Numbered from the stretch's first letter, positions 12,415 to 24,603 are shown. The stretch is DNA of 64,000 nt from Erythroxylum novogranatense (GCA_029891385.1 CM057228.1:61263783-61327782); one strand, 5' to 3'. Program-made: numbers and translations. Notes: a model not told the origin generated them from the letters alone.

Positions 12415-13894
12415 TGTAGCACCCCCTTACTATAGGGTATACATCGGGATACTCGAAGGTCATTCCGATACATATCCTACGATAAGGGCGAGCTATGAAC
12501 GATCACTAGTTTCCCTTCATATGGCATGGTAACATAATTCACTTATAAAGCATCATAAGAAGATCACAATATTTTAAAACCAACTTTTCTTTTTCCTCAT
12601 TGCATTTCACAAAATCGAAGTCTACATTGACTTTCAACATTATCCATATGTACATCATCAGAAACCTAATACAATAGTACTACATGAATAAGGAAAGTGC
12701 ATTAAGTTATCTAAACTACCCAAAAGAACCCCAACTGACCGACCTTTGAGTTATGATCTCTCTCACCAATCACAATCTACCTGGCTAGTAGGGCCTCGTT
12801 AGTAGTTAGAGTCGTCTCTCGGTCCTGAAAAGACAACGTTGCATTTTTGGTGAGTTTTGCGAACTCAATGAGGTGCCCATCATCGATGGTTCACTCAATT
12901 CATGCATCACGTCATTACATATAACATATTAATCATAGCGCGACATAATCATAATGTATCACCTCTCACCTTCAGAACAATCATATCGATCATATTATTC
13001 ATACGAACGCACATATTAATTAGAATTGCAATGCACGTGAGACTCACTTTCATTTATTATTGTCGTTATGATCGAGTGCCTTTTCATTCGCTTATATCCC
13101 TTAGTGGATATTGAGCAGCAGCATAATTTGTCCCATATCCCTTAGTGGATATCGGGTACATTCACAATCGAGCCTGAGGCCCTAATCACATTCTGAGCTT
13201 TAAGCTCTTTATCCTAGCGACTCCGATCATAACTTCCTTTATCTTTCATGCATTCATGAAATTAATGTTTCACATAACATAACCTCAGTCAATCACATGG
13301 ATGCACATTCACTTTTAGATCACATTCATAGTCAGACCTTAGTCCAACATTCAACAGAACTGCTGAGCACTTTTTTTTTCATTCATATGCATACTCACAA
13401 CCTTCACATTTGAAGCACTTATTTCGTCATGTTCATAGACAAAGAGCACGTAATTAACTCATTTATACATCAGAATCACCAGACCTTCATTGTCCAAAAA
13501 CAACAAAATCAAACCACATCAATATCATTATTCAAAACATCTTCTACAAAAAAAAATTAATTGAGTGAGACCATCTAGGTTACTCACAGGTTACTCCCGA
13601 AACTAATGCCTGGAAGATCCGGCAACTTCTGGAAGTTGACTTTCCAGTTGCTCCTCTATAACAAATAACATATACGATATCACAATTTACACCATTAAGG
13701 GCGTTTAGTAATGCACATGATGAAATAATTTACGTACAATGCATGTTCATGATAATTCTTAGGTATCATTCCATGATTCTTCTCAACACCATCCCCATAT
13801 CATAGTTCATTTAAGTATAACTAACACTTAGGTTTATGCCTCTTTAGAATCATTGAAATCACAATTCATTTCTCACTAACTTATTTTCATCTTA

Positions 13895-14400
13895 GTTCTA
13901 TCGTCTCATTTCTATCGTCTACTTTTCCATCGTCTCATTTCTATCGTCTCATTTTCTATCGTCTGCTTTTCCATTGTCTTATTTCTATCGTCTCATTTTC
14001 TAGCGTTTGCTTTTCAATCGTCTTATTTCTATCGTTTGCTTTTCCATCATCTCATTTCTATCGTCGATTTTTCCATCGTCTCATTTCTATCGTCTCATTT
14101 TCTATCGTCTACTTTTCCATCGTCTTATTTCTATCGTCACATTTTCTATTGTCTCTTTTCCATCGTCTTATTTCTATCGTCTCATTTTCTATCATCTGCT
14201 TTTCCATCGTCTTATTTCTATCGTCTGTTTTTCCATCATCTTATTTCTATCATCTGCTTTTCTTCTGTCTGCTTTTCTATCATCTTATTTCTATCATCTG
14301 CTTTTCTTCCATCTGCTTTTCTACCGTTTGCTTTCTTCCGTCTGCTTTTCTATCATCTGCTTTCTTCCGTCTGCTTTTCTATCGTTTGCTTTCTTCCATC
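13895..14400. repeat. pyrimidine-rich minisatellite in LTR (TTTCTATCGTCT family)
   Basis: Dozens of imperfect units of about 14-21 bases mix TTTCTATCGTCT, CATTTTCTATCGTCT and GCTTTTCCATCGTCT. Because the strand is pyrimidine-rich and almost free of stops in several frames, it produces long spurious reading frames rich in Leu, Ser, Ile and Phe. The same array occurs at 26075-26520 and, inverted, at 39355-39810. Confidence 0.9.
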
Positions 14401-15209
14401 CAGAACATCTCCACTTACAAGAATAATAAGTTTTGACTCCGATATCCAAATTTTTCATACTATACGCCATTGGAAAGCAAAAAGAAAGCTCTACAACTTT
14501 TCAGAAGGCAACTTTGCCAGACTCTATCTAAATCAAGTCCATATTTTCTCCCGAAATCAAAACACGAATTTTTTTACAATCAGCTTTTAACACTTTACCT
14601 TTAACTCATCTCCTACCCGAATTATCTCTTTCATCCAACTTCAAAAATCACTTTTACAACACTCAATGCTCATAACCTTTCAAACACTAAATTAACACCG
14701 TAACCGAATTTTTCATCCTCCAATAACACAGTATTTATGAACAAACACATAAATGTCATTTTTCATGCAGATGATAGTAACTTAGCAATTTGTTGCATGA
14801 ATCCCCAATAAAAGATTTATTTACTACTTACCTACTGAAACTCCAAAATCTTCAAGCCCTAATCTCCACAAAATTTTCGTAGTTCTCTGAGTGAAATTAT
14901 CAGCCCCTGGTTTTTTCTTAGGATAAAGGACACAAATGACAAAGTAGGTTTGGTGAAAGAAAAGAAAAACACAAAAGTCACTTAGAAGGTATTTGATGGA
15001 AAACTCTGTGTTTTCAAAAAGAAGTTCTTAAAAGATGATAATAAAGAAGGGACTTAGACAAGACTTAACCTGTCAATTCTCAAATAATAGTAACCTACTT
15101 CTTGCAAGAGTACAAAATCCTAAGTGACACTTGTCACTTACCCAATACCTAAGTTCCAACTTAGTTTCTTTTGAAACTCACTCCCTTGACTGTCATCTTT
15201 ACAATCCAA

Positions 15210-15214
15210 CTATC
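15210..15214. repeat. target site duplication of solo LTR, left copy (CTATC)
   Basis: CTATC precedes TGTTGG and recurs at 20030-20034. Removing the insert plus one copy restores the LTR sequence seen without interruption near 27330. Confidence 0.92.
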
Positions 15215-15835
15215 TGTTGGACCCCGAACTTTGAGTGGAAATTAGAAATATAAAAATGAAAGTAAATGAGTGATTTTTGTATATAATTTGTGTTAGAGAT
15301 GATTTTGATATTGGATTATGAATTATGCATGGTTGATGAGTAGAGAAATGTAAGATATTAGGAAAAAAGCATGAGAGGAATTTGGTGAATGACATGATAC
15401 TATTGAATGTAAGAAATCATATGCGTTGAGGTTTAAGTGTAGAATAAAAATGTGTATGCTGATTCAGGGGAAATTCGGGAATAATTGAAATAGAATTGGC
15501 TAAAGTTGCCTTCTTTGAAGTATTAGCTTATTCTTTTATCTTTACAACGATACTAAGTAAGCAAGTTTTAAAGATTGGAGTTAAGAGTTATGATTGATAC
15601 AAGTTAGGATGTTGCATAAGATTTGTGTTTGTGATAGCTTTGATGTATGATGAGAATTTGTGGTTTTGATGAATTATTTGAGACAAGATTTGAGAGATTG
15701 ATGAGATTAATTTGATGTTTGAATGGTTATGAAGTGATTTTGCATGGTAAGAAGTGAAATCATGAAGTTTATAAGTGTATATGTTGTTAGGAAGGAGGTA
15801 GGAAGCATGAAAGAGGGTTTGGAGGGGTTTTGGGA

Positions 15836-16030
15836 AGCCCCATGTCCGTTTAACGGACTTAGAGTCTGTTTAACGGACCTTCTCAGGTCAAAAAGGACCC
15901 TTTGCATCGTCCATGTCCTTTAAACGGACATGGAAGTCCATTTAACGGACCTTTTTGGGTGAAATGGTGCAGTTTACCCGATACATGTCCGTTAAACGGA
16001 CATGCATGTCCGTTTAACAGACATTATCGG
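15836..16030. repeat. cluster of near-palindromic GTCCGTTTAACGGAC words
   Basis: Three pairs of this word or close variants occur in under 200 bp, some extended to a CATG...CATG palindrome. They lie about 1.4 kb before the TATA box in the presumed U3. They look like clustered protein-binding or cruciform sites; the function is unknown. Confidence 0.75.
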
Positions 16031-17413
16031 GAAAGATGGCAATTTTGACACTGTTAAAGGCCGAATCAGACTTTGTGGTGTTCATAAGAGTTGTATATCT
16101 AGAAGTCTAATTTCACATGGTCTAAGAACGAAATCAATCCGACTTCTAGATTGAAATTTATGGCGGTTGCGCCAAGAGAGATTCAAATCGATTTAGGGTT
16201 TAAGTATGGGTTATTCTTTTGGGCATAACTCACTCATCCGACCTCCAATTGAGATGATTATTAGACAAATAGATTTATAAGCCATGTATCCTTCTCCCCA
16301 TGAAAATTTGTATCATTTGGAGTAAAATTGAAAAAGTTTGATTGAAAAGTTATGAGAGATCGGTTAGAAGAGCCTGATTTGAGTATGTGTACGCTTTAGC
16401 GTTTTAATCATATCTTGAGCTATAGGGCTCCGATTGGGATGATTCTTTCTTCAAACTGGTCAAGAGACCTAGAGCTTCATGTTTGCTATTAGAGAAAGAA
16501 GTTGAATCAATAAGGACTAAGGTGAGTTTCTTGGGATACGCTCACGTCTTATGTTAATCGGAACGATTTGTTTCATTCTGATTTTTGCTATTTTCCTTTC
16601 TCATCCGACCTTGTCCAATCTTTTGCTTATCTCTTTTCCGTCCGACATCCGATCGACTTGGTTTTTGAAGCATTGGATTCCTAAGACAATTAATTACATT
16701 TTTGTGGGAAATTATGAATTTTAGAGATTTAATTGAGGGTGATTAAGTTAATCAAAGTGAGTGGATAATTTTCTAAACATAGTTCAGTATTTTGAGAAAT
16801 TCGGAAACTGTGGAGATCCAATTGAAGTAATTCTTGAGGAAAAATAAAATTAAGACATGGGGCTACAAATCATATGAAGGAGTTAAATTTCAATTTAGCC
16901 CCTAAGACTTTCAATTTCTAAATTGAAGTTCGGATTAGTGTTCAGTCTTGGATTAGTAAGATCTGAAAGTATTTTGGCCATAACTTTTGCTCTAGTAATC
17001 CAAATGAGGTGATTATTGATTTGGATTAAACTAGAGAAATAGGGCTACAATTTTTATGAAGAAATCGAGTTTCAATTTAGCCTTTAAGAATGTCAATGTT
17101 TGGAAGGAAGTGAATTGCTAGAAAATGTGTTAGTAGAATGATATGTCCGACATGTTTGGACTATAACTTTTGATGTAGAGCTCCAAATTGAATTATTTTG
17201 GTGGCGTTACGAAATTAAAACAATAAGGAACAATTTTCTAGAAGGAAGTTTTAGAAAATTCTTTCATTTTGATGTGAGAATAATTTTCCAAAAGTAAGCA
17301 TGACTTAAAGAAAAGCTCAGGGGCAATTTTGGAACACCACTTAAAGAGTTACGGATTTAGCCTTGCATGGAGGGCATTAAGGTCATTGGCCACTCATTTT
17401 AATGACATGGCAA

Positions 17414-17422
17414 TATAAATAG
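17414..17422 (+). promoter_or_regulatory. TATA box of the solo LTR
   Basis: TATAAATAG in a GC-richer setting, followed by purine-rich leader sequence. The inverted copy keeps it at about 47652-47660. It would drive transcription rightwards toward element 2 pol, antisense to that element. Confidence 0.55.
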
Positions 17423-20029
17423 AGGGGCTGCCATTGGAATAGAAGGAAGACACGAAAATGGAACAAAGAGAGAAAGGAGAAAAGAGAGTTGTCATGGAGA
17501 AAGAGGGAAAAAGAAGGAGAATGGCAAGGGTTTCGAATTTTGAGGGTTTTATGCAAGGTTTTTGTTGATTTATGAAGGAAAAGGGTGGAAAATGAAGAAA
17601 GCTTCCTTCAAGCTAAGAGAAAATCGAAAATAGAGAAAATGAGGTAAGAGTCAATCTTTAATCTTTGATCTTTTAGTGAGATTTTGGTTTAGTTGGCACA
17701 AGATTGGTTTAGGTTTGTAAATTCTAGGTTCAATTTTGGAGAGTTCATATGTTAATTGGATCAATTTTGGATGTTGATTTAATTAGGGTTTGTGGTTTGA
17801 ATTGAGGAAAATTAAAGAAAGGATTGGAGAAATTGAAGCTCTAATCAAGCTCCAAGCATGGATATAAGGTGGGTAATGTGTTTATTTTTTCAAATTATAA
17901 GCTAATTATAAGTGTTGGTTTTATAAGCTATTGTTTTACAGATGATTGAATCAATTGCTTTTGAAATGATTTATGAATTGTTAAAGTCATTGTTTCCAAA
18001 TGATTTCTGAAAATTCTACATTTGTTTCGGACAAATTTTTCATAAATGATTTGATAAAGTTGAAATACTCGTTTGAGTTCATTGTGTTTAATTTATTGAG
18101 AAGTTTGATATGTGAATTTGTGTGTATTGTTGAATCATTATGATTATTGAAATTTCATTGCGATTGATGAGTTATGCTCATGTTATGCCATTAAAATATG
18201 TTATGGTATTTTGTGTGAATAAAAGCTAGAAAAGCTTGAAAATATGAAAACATTCGATAAATTGATTTAAGCATGACTATATGCTTTTGTTTGGGTGAGA
18301 GGAGCGTTTCATTAGTCACGTACACATCGACATATAGCCTCTCTCGGCTGCCGCTTGAGGTCACGAGATCCTAAGAAATCGGACTCGTTTATTCACGGTT
18401 TAAACTTGGTTTATCCATTTTGTTCCACGGAACTCTCGAGCTATTGTTTGTGCATTGCCTTTCGAATTGTCAAGTATGTGCATGATTTGAGTGTTTTATA
18501 TTGATGATTAAATGAATATGCCTTGTGATGTGATGGTCTCTTTTGATTATAAGTTTTGAGTTTGAATTGCGAATCGGACTGAGAATTTGAAAAAGAAGCA
18601 TTTTTACGAAACCATCAAGATTTTTATATAACAAATGAACATTTCAATAGTTTTTCTTATTGAAATTGAAAATATGTGACATGGATTTCAAGTTGAACTT
18701 TAAAAGGGTTTTTGCTTATTTTTTGAATTATAAACATGTTATCCACGATCAATAAGCTTACCCCCCCCCCTTCATTCCCATCCACAGGTGATGAGAAGGA
18801 GATCGGGTGAAAGAAAATGAGGGATTCTGTTGTATAGGTTCGTATTGAGTCATTGTTAAGTTTAGAATGTTGTGAGAAATTTAGAATCATTGTGCTTTGT
18901 GTATTTTGGATTTGGTATTGGCTTTGTAAATGGCTTGGAATGCCATTAGTGTATTGCAAGCATTTAGTTCATGATGAATTTGGATTATCCAATTGTATAA
19001 GAACTTGTTTTATGGAATTGGAAATGTATTGGCTATGGATGGTGCGTATTGGTTTTGTATATAAATTGAATTAAGTTATGAATGTGACTTGGATAGATAT
19101 GGATATGGATGAAGGTACATGATGATAGGATATGAATTGTGATGATTTATAAATACGATTGGTTTTGGGTTTGATGGAAGTATTAATTTGTATATGAGTA
19201 TAAATGGAAATTGTATATGAGTTTGAATGTGATGGATACGAATCAGATATGAAAAAAATGACTTGAAGTGGTTTAGAATTTAGGATTGCGTTTATGCTGA
19301 GATCCCGGACAGAGGGTCCGGTGGATTTTGATGTACGTGTAATTGTTTGGAAATTATAGGAGTGAGTTTTACACCTTGCAGGTTTGGGTTTTGTTCATGT
19401 GCAGCCGTTATGCTGCCAAATTTTCGATAAGAAGATTGGTTATATGGTAAAGATAAAAAAAGAATATTTTTAAGATTAAAAGTCAGATTTTGAGAGATGT
19501 AGACTTGTATGAGTTTCCCAAAAGTGGGAATTATTTTTTTTGTTTTGGAATAAGATCGACGAAAGATGAGAAATAAATAAGAAAAAGAAAAAAATTTACA
19601 TCGATTCGGATAGATTAAGTCTTAGGATTTCCAACGCGATAAGTTTTCTAAAGTACACGTTTCGGATGTCGGATCTATTTTGATTTATTTCAGTTCAAAT
19701 TGATCCATTTGTTTTGCTTTTGTTTTCGATTCCATTAAGAATCCGACTTCTATTCGCATCCGTTTTGTTCGCTTTCGGATATGTATTCTCCATTGATTAG
19801 TATCCGATTTGACATTCAATTTTGGTGTGATTCGTTTACGCCTTTTCACTTTGTGTTTAGTGTTGATCGGACTTCTGCATTTGTTTTGATCGGTTTTTCG
19901 TTTCGCTTTGTTATTCGACTTCTTTAACTTTCGTTTGCGATTCTGCTTTCGTTTTACGTTTCGCTCTGTTTTCTGTCTCTTCTGCTTTCCGCTTTTCGGT
20001 GGGATCCGATCTCAGATCGGGTCCCAACA

Positions 20030-20034
20030 CTATC
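20030..20034. repeat. target site duplication of solo LTR, right copy (CTATC)
   Basis: An exact repeat of 15210-15214 after the CCAACA terminus. Confidence 0.92.
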
Positions 20035-20378
20035 TCCCAAGCTTCTTTTAATTTCTTGTTTCCTATTTTATATATATATATATATCAATACTCCATAATT
20101 TTCAAAGGAAACTCCTAAATTCACCAACACCTACAAATACGGCATTTCCACCAATCACTAATATTTTCAATATGAAAACATTCAAAATTCTCAAATCAAT
20201 CCAATTATACCCAGAATTATTCATGAATGCATGTACAATTATTTTCATGTGCAAATAAATTCACTATTCATGTATAAGTGTATGGCATATCATGCATGAA
20301 CGTGGAAATGCATCTCCAACTCTCATTAGTCACTCACATTTACTATTCTAATCCTCCCACAAGTAATGGGATGTTACA
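20035..20378 (-). repeat. element 2, 3' LTR, inner part
   Basis: Continuation of the LTR after the nested insertion. It ends ATGTTACA next to the polypurine tract and matches 27330-27677. It includes a short TA run near 20070-20085. Confidence 0.88.
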
Positions 20379-20395
20379 ACTCTCCCCTCCTTAAA
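20379..20395 (-). promoter_or_regulatory. polypurine tract of element 2
   Basis: The minus strand reads AAGGAGGGGAGAGT directly before the 3' LTR, closely resembling the tract of element 1. It sets the LTR edge at 20378. Confidence 0.85.
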
Positions 20396-20399
20396 GAAA

Positions 20400-20905
20400 T
20401 TTCGTCTACGAAATTCTTACCTGCTTGCTCGAATAGGTGGGGGTATTGTCTCCTCATATGCTCCTCTGTCTCTCATGTTGCTTCTTCAGTTGAGTGGTTC
20501 CTCCAAAGGACTTTTACCAATGGAATAACCTTGTTCCTCAACTGCTTAATCCGTGATCCCACAATCTTGATCGGCTCCTCAACATAGCTTAAGTTACTAG
20601 CAGCCTTAATCTCCTAAGTCGGTATCACATATGTCATATCTGATCGATATCTTCGAAACATACTCACATGAAACACATCATGCAATTGAGATATCTCATT
20701 TGGTAAAGCCAACTTATAGGCCAGAGGTCCTATCCTTTCGAGGATCTCCTAAGGACCATTGTACCTAGGGCTCAACTTACCCTTTTTACCGAATCTCAAA
20801 ACTCCCCTCCAGGGTGACACTCTAAAAAATACTCTATCTCCTACACTATACTCGATATCCCGTCAGTGTTGATCCATGTAACTCTTTTGTCTATCCTAAG
20901 CCGCT
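20400..20905 (-). pseudogene. element 2 integrase C-terminus and chromodomain (left copy only)
   Basis: Read on the minus strand, this has the GPY-type region (KKGKLSPRY-like, then the segment mirrored at 45229) and a chromodomain with LVKVLWRNHSTEEAT. The expected Trp after EEAT is a TGA stop, and further stops follow. The inverted copy of element 2 ends at 45229, before the chromodomain, so this is the only copy of the domain for this element in the window. It is clearly non-functional. Confidence 0.8.
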
Positions 20906-21720
20906 TTAATTCAGCTTCGGATCAGCTTCACCTTATCCACTGTGTCCTCTATCAACTCTGGGTCTTCCACTATTCTTAAACCCTCTTCATCCCAATATAA
21001 TAGCGACCGACATTTTTTACCGTACAGTGCCTCATACGGTGCCAATCTGATACTGTTGTGGTAATGGTTATTGTAGGCAAACTCTATCAATGCTATGTAC
21101 TGATCCCAAGCTCCTCTAAACTCTAATACACAAGCCCTGAGCATATCCTCAACAATTTTAATTGTCCTCTCACTCTGTCCATCTATTTGAGGATGAAGCG
21201 TTGTCTTTGAAGTTCGACTTAGTTCCTATAGCGGTTTGCAAACTCTTCCAAAATCTCAAGTAAACCTCGGATCTCGTCGATACTATGGACCTTTGGTACT
21301 CCATGCAGTCTCACCACCTCATTTACATACTTACGGGCCAACTGATCAAGTGAGTTATTCTCTCTTATTGGTAAAAAGTGGGCGGACTTAGTCGTAGGTC
21401 CACTATAACCCAAATAGCATCATCTTGTCTCGAGTCTTTGGCAAACCCATGATGAAGTCCATAGTGATCTGTTCCCATTTCCACTCCGGAATGGGCAATG
21501 AATTCAACTTCCCTACTGGAGCACTGGTGTTCGCCTTCACTTCTTGGCACCTCATACATCTAGATACATACTCGCCTACTTGCTTCTTCATTCCAGCCAC
21601 CAAAATGTTGCTTTAACGTGTTATACATGTTGGTAGTACCGGGATGCATAGCATAGGCGGCCATATGAGCTTCCTCAAGGATCTCCTTCCTCAAATCATC
21701 CACATTAGGTACACAACCTC
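20905..21720 (-). pseudogene. element 2 integrase core (left copy), frameshifted
   Basis: This is the mirror of 44220-45050. Motifs readable in separate frames are CMRCQEVKA, WKWEQITMDFIMGLP and IEFAYNNHYHNS. Relative to the right copy it has extra frameshifts near 21230-21290 and 21400-21420, where VSDRD is lost. It was therefore either more damaged after duplication or sequenced less accurately. It cannot make an integrase. Confidence 0.82.
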
Positions 21721-22462
21721 TGTCTCAATCACAAAGTCTCATCCTCAATTCAAACTCGAATCGGATTTGCCTTCACTTTTCTATAAGCTTTACCATGTCA
21801 AAATCTTTGTTCGTACTCTTCCGATTCTATCATGTAGCATTGGCCTTAACTTCAAAGTAGCGATTAGTGTCTCATCTTCCTCCAGATTCAACTCTACATT
21901 TAGATCTCTCAAATGAATCAGATTAGGTAACCTCGATAAGCGAATCGAAATTGTATTGATATTAGACTTCCTGCTTAAGGCGTCTGCCACCACATTAGCT
22001 TTCCCCGGGTGGTCCTCAATAGTGAAATCATAATCTTTCAATAATTCAATCCATCTCCTTTGCCTCAAATTCAACTCCTTTTGACTTGGTAAATACCTCA
22101 TACTCTTATGATTAGTATATATCTGGAAAGTCTCCCCATACAAATAATGTCTCCAAATCTTTACAGCAAAGACAACTGCAGCTAGCTCTAAATCATGTAC
22201 CGGATAATTAATCTCATTAGACCTTAATTGTCTCGATGCATAGGCGATCACCATGCCATGCTGCATCATTACACATCCCAAAACCTCCAATCCCCGATGG
22301 AATAGTCAAAATCGATGCAGTAGTCAACTGATGTTTCAACTCCTCAAAGCTCTTCTGACAATCCTCATTCCATTTGAACACTGCATCCTTCCTCAAAAGT
22401 TTTGTCAGAGGGGCTGAGATCAGAGAAAACCCCTCAACAAACCTTCGATAATACCCATCCAA
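21720..22462 (-). pseudogene. element 2 RT thumb and RNase H (left copy), frameshifted
   Basis: The mirror of 43449-44219. [16 protein letters not shown] leads into RNase H with [10 protein letters not shown] and [11 protein letters not shown]. The third catalytic Asp (normally TDHKS) is Asn in this copy and in the right copy, a defect older than the duplication. A frameshift near 22265-22285 removes the [11 protein letters not shown] segment that the right copy still has. Confidence 0.84.
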
Positions 22463-22464
22463 TC

Positions 22465-23384
22465 CTAGGAAGCTTCAGATCTCTGACCATTTCTCGGAGC
22501 TTCCCAATTCATCACTGCCTCTATCTTCTTTGGATCTACCTGTATGTCATCTCCAATCACTATATGTCCCAGAAAAATAACCTGATCCAACCAAAATTCA
22601 CACTTACTGAATTTGGCGTACAATTGTTTCTCTCTCATAATCTGTAAAATAAGTCTCAAATGCTCAACATGCTCCTTTCTACTCTTCGAATACACCAAGA
22701 TATCATCAATGAACACAATTACAAATTGATCCAGGTAGGCCTGAAACACCTTATTCATCATGGTCATAAAAGCAATCGGGCCATTAGTTAACCCAAATGG
22801 CATCACCAGGAACTCATAGTGCCTGTACCTGCTCCTGAATGCACTCTTAGGTATATCAGTCTCTGCTATCTTCAACTGGTAATACCCTGATCTCATATCC
22901 AACTTAGTAAATACCTGAGCTCCCTGCAACTAGTCAAGCAAGTCATCAATTTTAAGCAACGGATACTTGTTCTTCACGGTCACCTAATTCATTGCCTATA
23001 ATCGATGCACAATCTCAAAGTCCCATCCTTCTTCTTCACAAACAGCACTGGAGCTGCCCAAGGTGAAACACTGGGCCTTATGAAGCCCTTTTTCAACAAT
23101 TCCTGCAACTGAGCTTTCAAGTCTTTCAGTTCCACAGGTGTCATCCTATATGGAGGAATAGATATAGGAGTAGTACCTAGAACTAGATCAATTGTGAACT
23201 CCATTTTTCGATCTGGTGGTAATCTAGGTAACTCTTCGGGGAACACGTCCAGGAACTCCTTAACCACTGGAGTATCCTGTGCACTCTGCTCAACCCTTAT
23301 ATCAATAATATGGGCCAGATAAGCCTCACATCCTCCCTGCATCAATCTCAATGCACTCATGAAGGATATCATCCTAGTTGACAC
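22465..23384 (-). pseudogene. element 2 reverse transcriptase (left copy), stop-broken
   Basis: Open pieces 23384-22989 and 22929-22465 carry [48 protein letters not shown] and [10 protein letters not shown]. They are separated by stops after DYRQ and before LQGAQVF. The same stops occur in the right copy (42928 and 42980), and the 154-residue palm stretch is identical between the arms. The active-site aspartates are intact but no continuous RT can be made. Confidence 0.87.
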
Positions 23385-23439
23385 TGCCTGACTAATTCCT
23401 CTGAATACTGCCCTTAGCTGACCAGGAGATTCCAGTACT

Positions 23440-23800
23440 ACCTCCTTGGTATATCAATTCATGATGGCTCTATGGGCAGTGAGCCAATCCATGCCTAGGA
23501 TCACATCTATCTCCCTCAATTGCAATACTATTAGGTCTGCCACGAACTCTGCTTGATCAATCCTAATTAAACACCCCTTATAGACCTCACCTATAACAGT
23601 AGTACTACCTAGAGGTGTACTCACCTCTAGCCCATCTTATAGTGACTTCCTATCACAATGCAGTCCACATGCCAAATGCGGTGTGATAAAAGTGTGTGGA
23701 TCTGGATCTAACAAAGGCATATGCTTCCAAATCATAAACAAGAAGTACACTTGCGACCACATCTGGTGAGTCTTGGGCCTCCTACCTAGTCATGGCATAG
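23440..23800 (-). pseudogene. element 2 protease (left copy), frameshifted
   Basis: The mirror of 42148-42456. Fragments readable on the minus strand encode the hydrophobic motif VILGMDWLTAHRA and the segment before it; the frame around the active-site word is disturbed near 23640-23700. It was a retropepsin of the LTR element and is inactive here. Confidence 0.75.
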
Positions 23801-23914
23801 ACCACGGCTTGGGACTATGGTCGGTTGCCTGTCCCTCGGGCCTCTGGAAGAACTCCAGCTCTTCCTCTATCTCTACCTCTACCTCTCGTCCCGATCCACT
23901 ACCTTCTGCTTTGA

Positions 23915-24603
23915 ACTATGGTATTACTCCCGGATCACCTCATCGACGTGATCCGAGTCCCCAACGTGGTGAACAATCTCTAATTTGGTGTTCTAAAGAG
24001 CCACATGCAAAACAAGCCCTGTCATTGTCGACTCTCCACCATGCCTTTTCCACAATGCTCACATGGGGCCGTGGTTCTACACGTGCCTCTTCCACTACCA
24101 ACTCGCTTAAAACCACCCTTTATGCGAATCCTAACTGTTTGTATCCACCTGAAGATCTAAATTGTCTATTTTGGGGCTTACTGAAGCTCCTACCAGAACT
24201 GCCCTGACTCTCACTTGGCCTCTTTCCTCTGGACTCTTACCCCTCTCTGCTTGTTTCTCCTTCATCAGTTGTTCAATTCTAATTGAGGCAGCTCTCAACT
24301 CAGTGAAAGTGCCCATGTCTGACCTAGCCAACCTTGTCCTGATCTCCATGTTCAACCCATTCTCAAACCTCCTGCACTTATCTTCTTCGATAGGAATCAG
24401 TGCAGTGTCATAACCCATCAATTCATTAAATCGGACCTCATAGTCCACCACTGACATCTTGCCACCTTGAGTTCAAGAACTCTTGCATCTTCATGTCCAA
24501 GTAGACCTTGGGCATGTAGTTATCCTGAAGGCTCTCGAAAGTCTTCCCACTTTAATTGACAAGGCACTGGTGGTGCTTGCTGGGACAGCCTTCCACCTGG
24601 TAA
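23915..24603 (-). pseudogene. element 2 gag (left copy), 5'-truncated and frameshifted
   Basis: The mirror of 41283-41967. The clearest piece (24457-24131) reads MSVVDYEVRFNEL, CRRFENGLNMEIRTRL and RAASIRIEQLM, the plant gag core. The zinc-knuckle region follows in other frames at about 23960-24100. The region abuts the 5' LTR at 24603 with no leader or PBS, so the deletion of the element's 5' interior is shared by both arms. Near 24460 the sequence differs from the right arm by several neighbouring small changes. Confidence 0.82.

Larger units (their letters stand above)
12415..15214 (-). repeat. element 2, 3' LTR, outer part
   Basis: This matches 24712-27320 of the 5' LTR except for its first 113 bp (12415-12527), which start TGTAGCACCCCC and are unrelated to 24604-24711. 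It holds two hairpin words ATATCC-6-GGATAT (13094-13111 and 13135-13152) and the pyrimidine-rich minisatellite at 13895-14400. It is cut at 15214 by the solo LTR and resumes at 20035. Confidence 0.88.
15215..20029 (+). mobile_element. solo LTR (4.8 kb) of another chromovirus-type family, nested in element 2
   Basis: The insert starts TGTTGGACCCCG, ends GGGTCCCAACA and is flanked by the 5-bp duplication CTATC. It contains no gag, pol, PBS or PPT. It has a TATA box (TATAAATAG, 17414-17422) at an LTR-like position and a 100-bp block shared with element 1 LTRs (18300-18440). A full element is thus excluded, and a solo LTR left by LTR-LTR recombination is the simplest reading. At 15836-16030 it carries six partly palindromic copies of GTCCGTTTAACGGAC. 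A 10-C homopolymer lies near 18763. An inverted fragment (16595-19840) recurs at 45230-48481. Confidence 0.85.

Noticed and set aside
14007..14590. Overlapping long frames rich in Leu, Ser, Ile and Phe (also at 26143-26554 and 39055-39786)
   Set aside because: They read through the pyrimidine-rich minisatellite in several frames at once, so the openness comes from composition.
15215..20029. A complete retrotransposon nested in element 2
   Set aside because: It has TG...CA ends and a target duplication but no PBS, PPT, gag or pol; the TATA box lies inside a single LTR-like unit, so it is a solo LTR.
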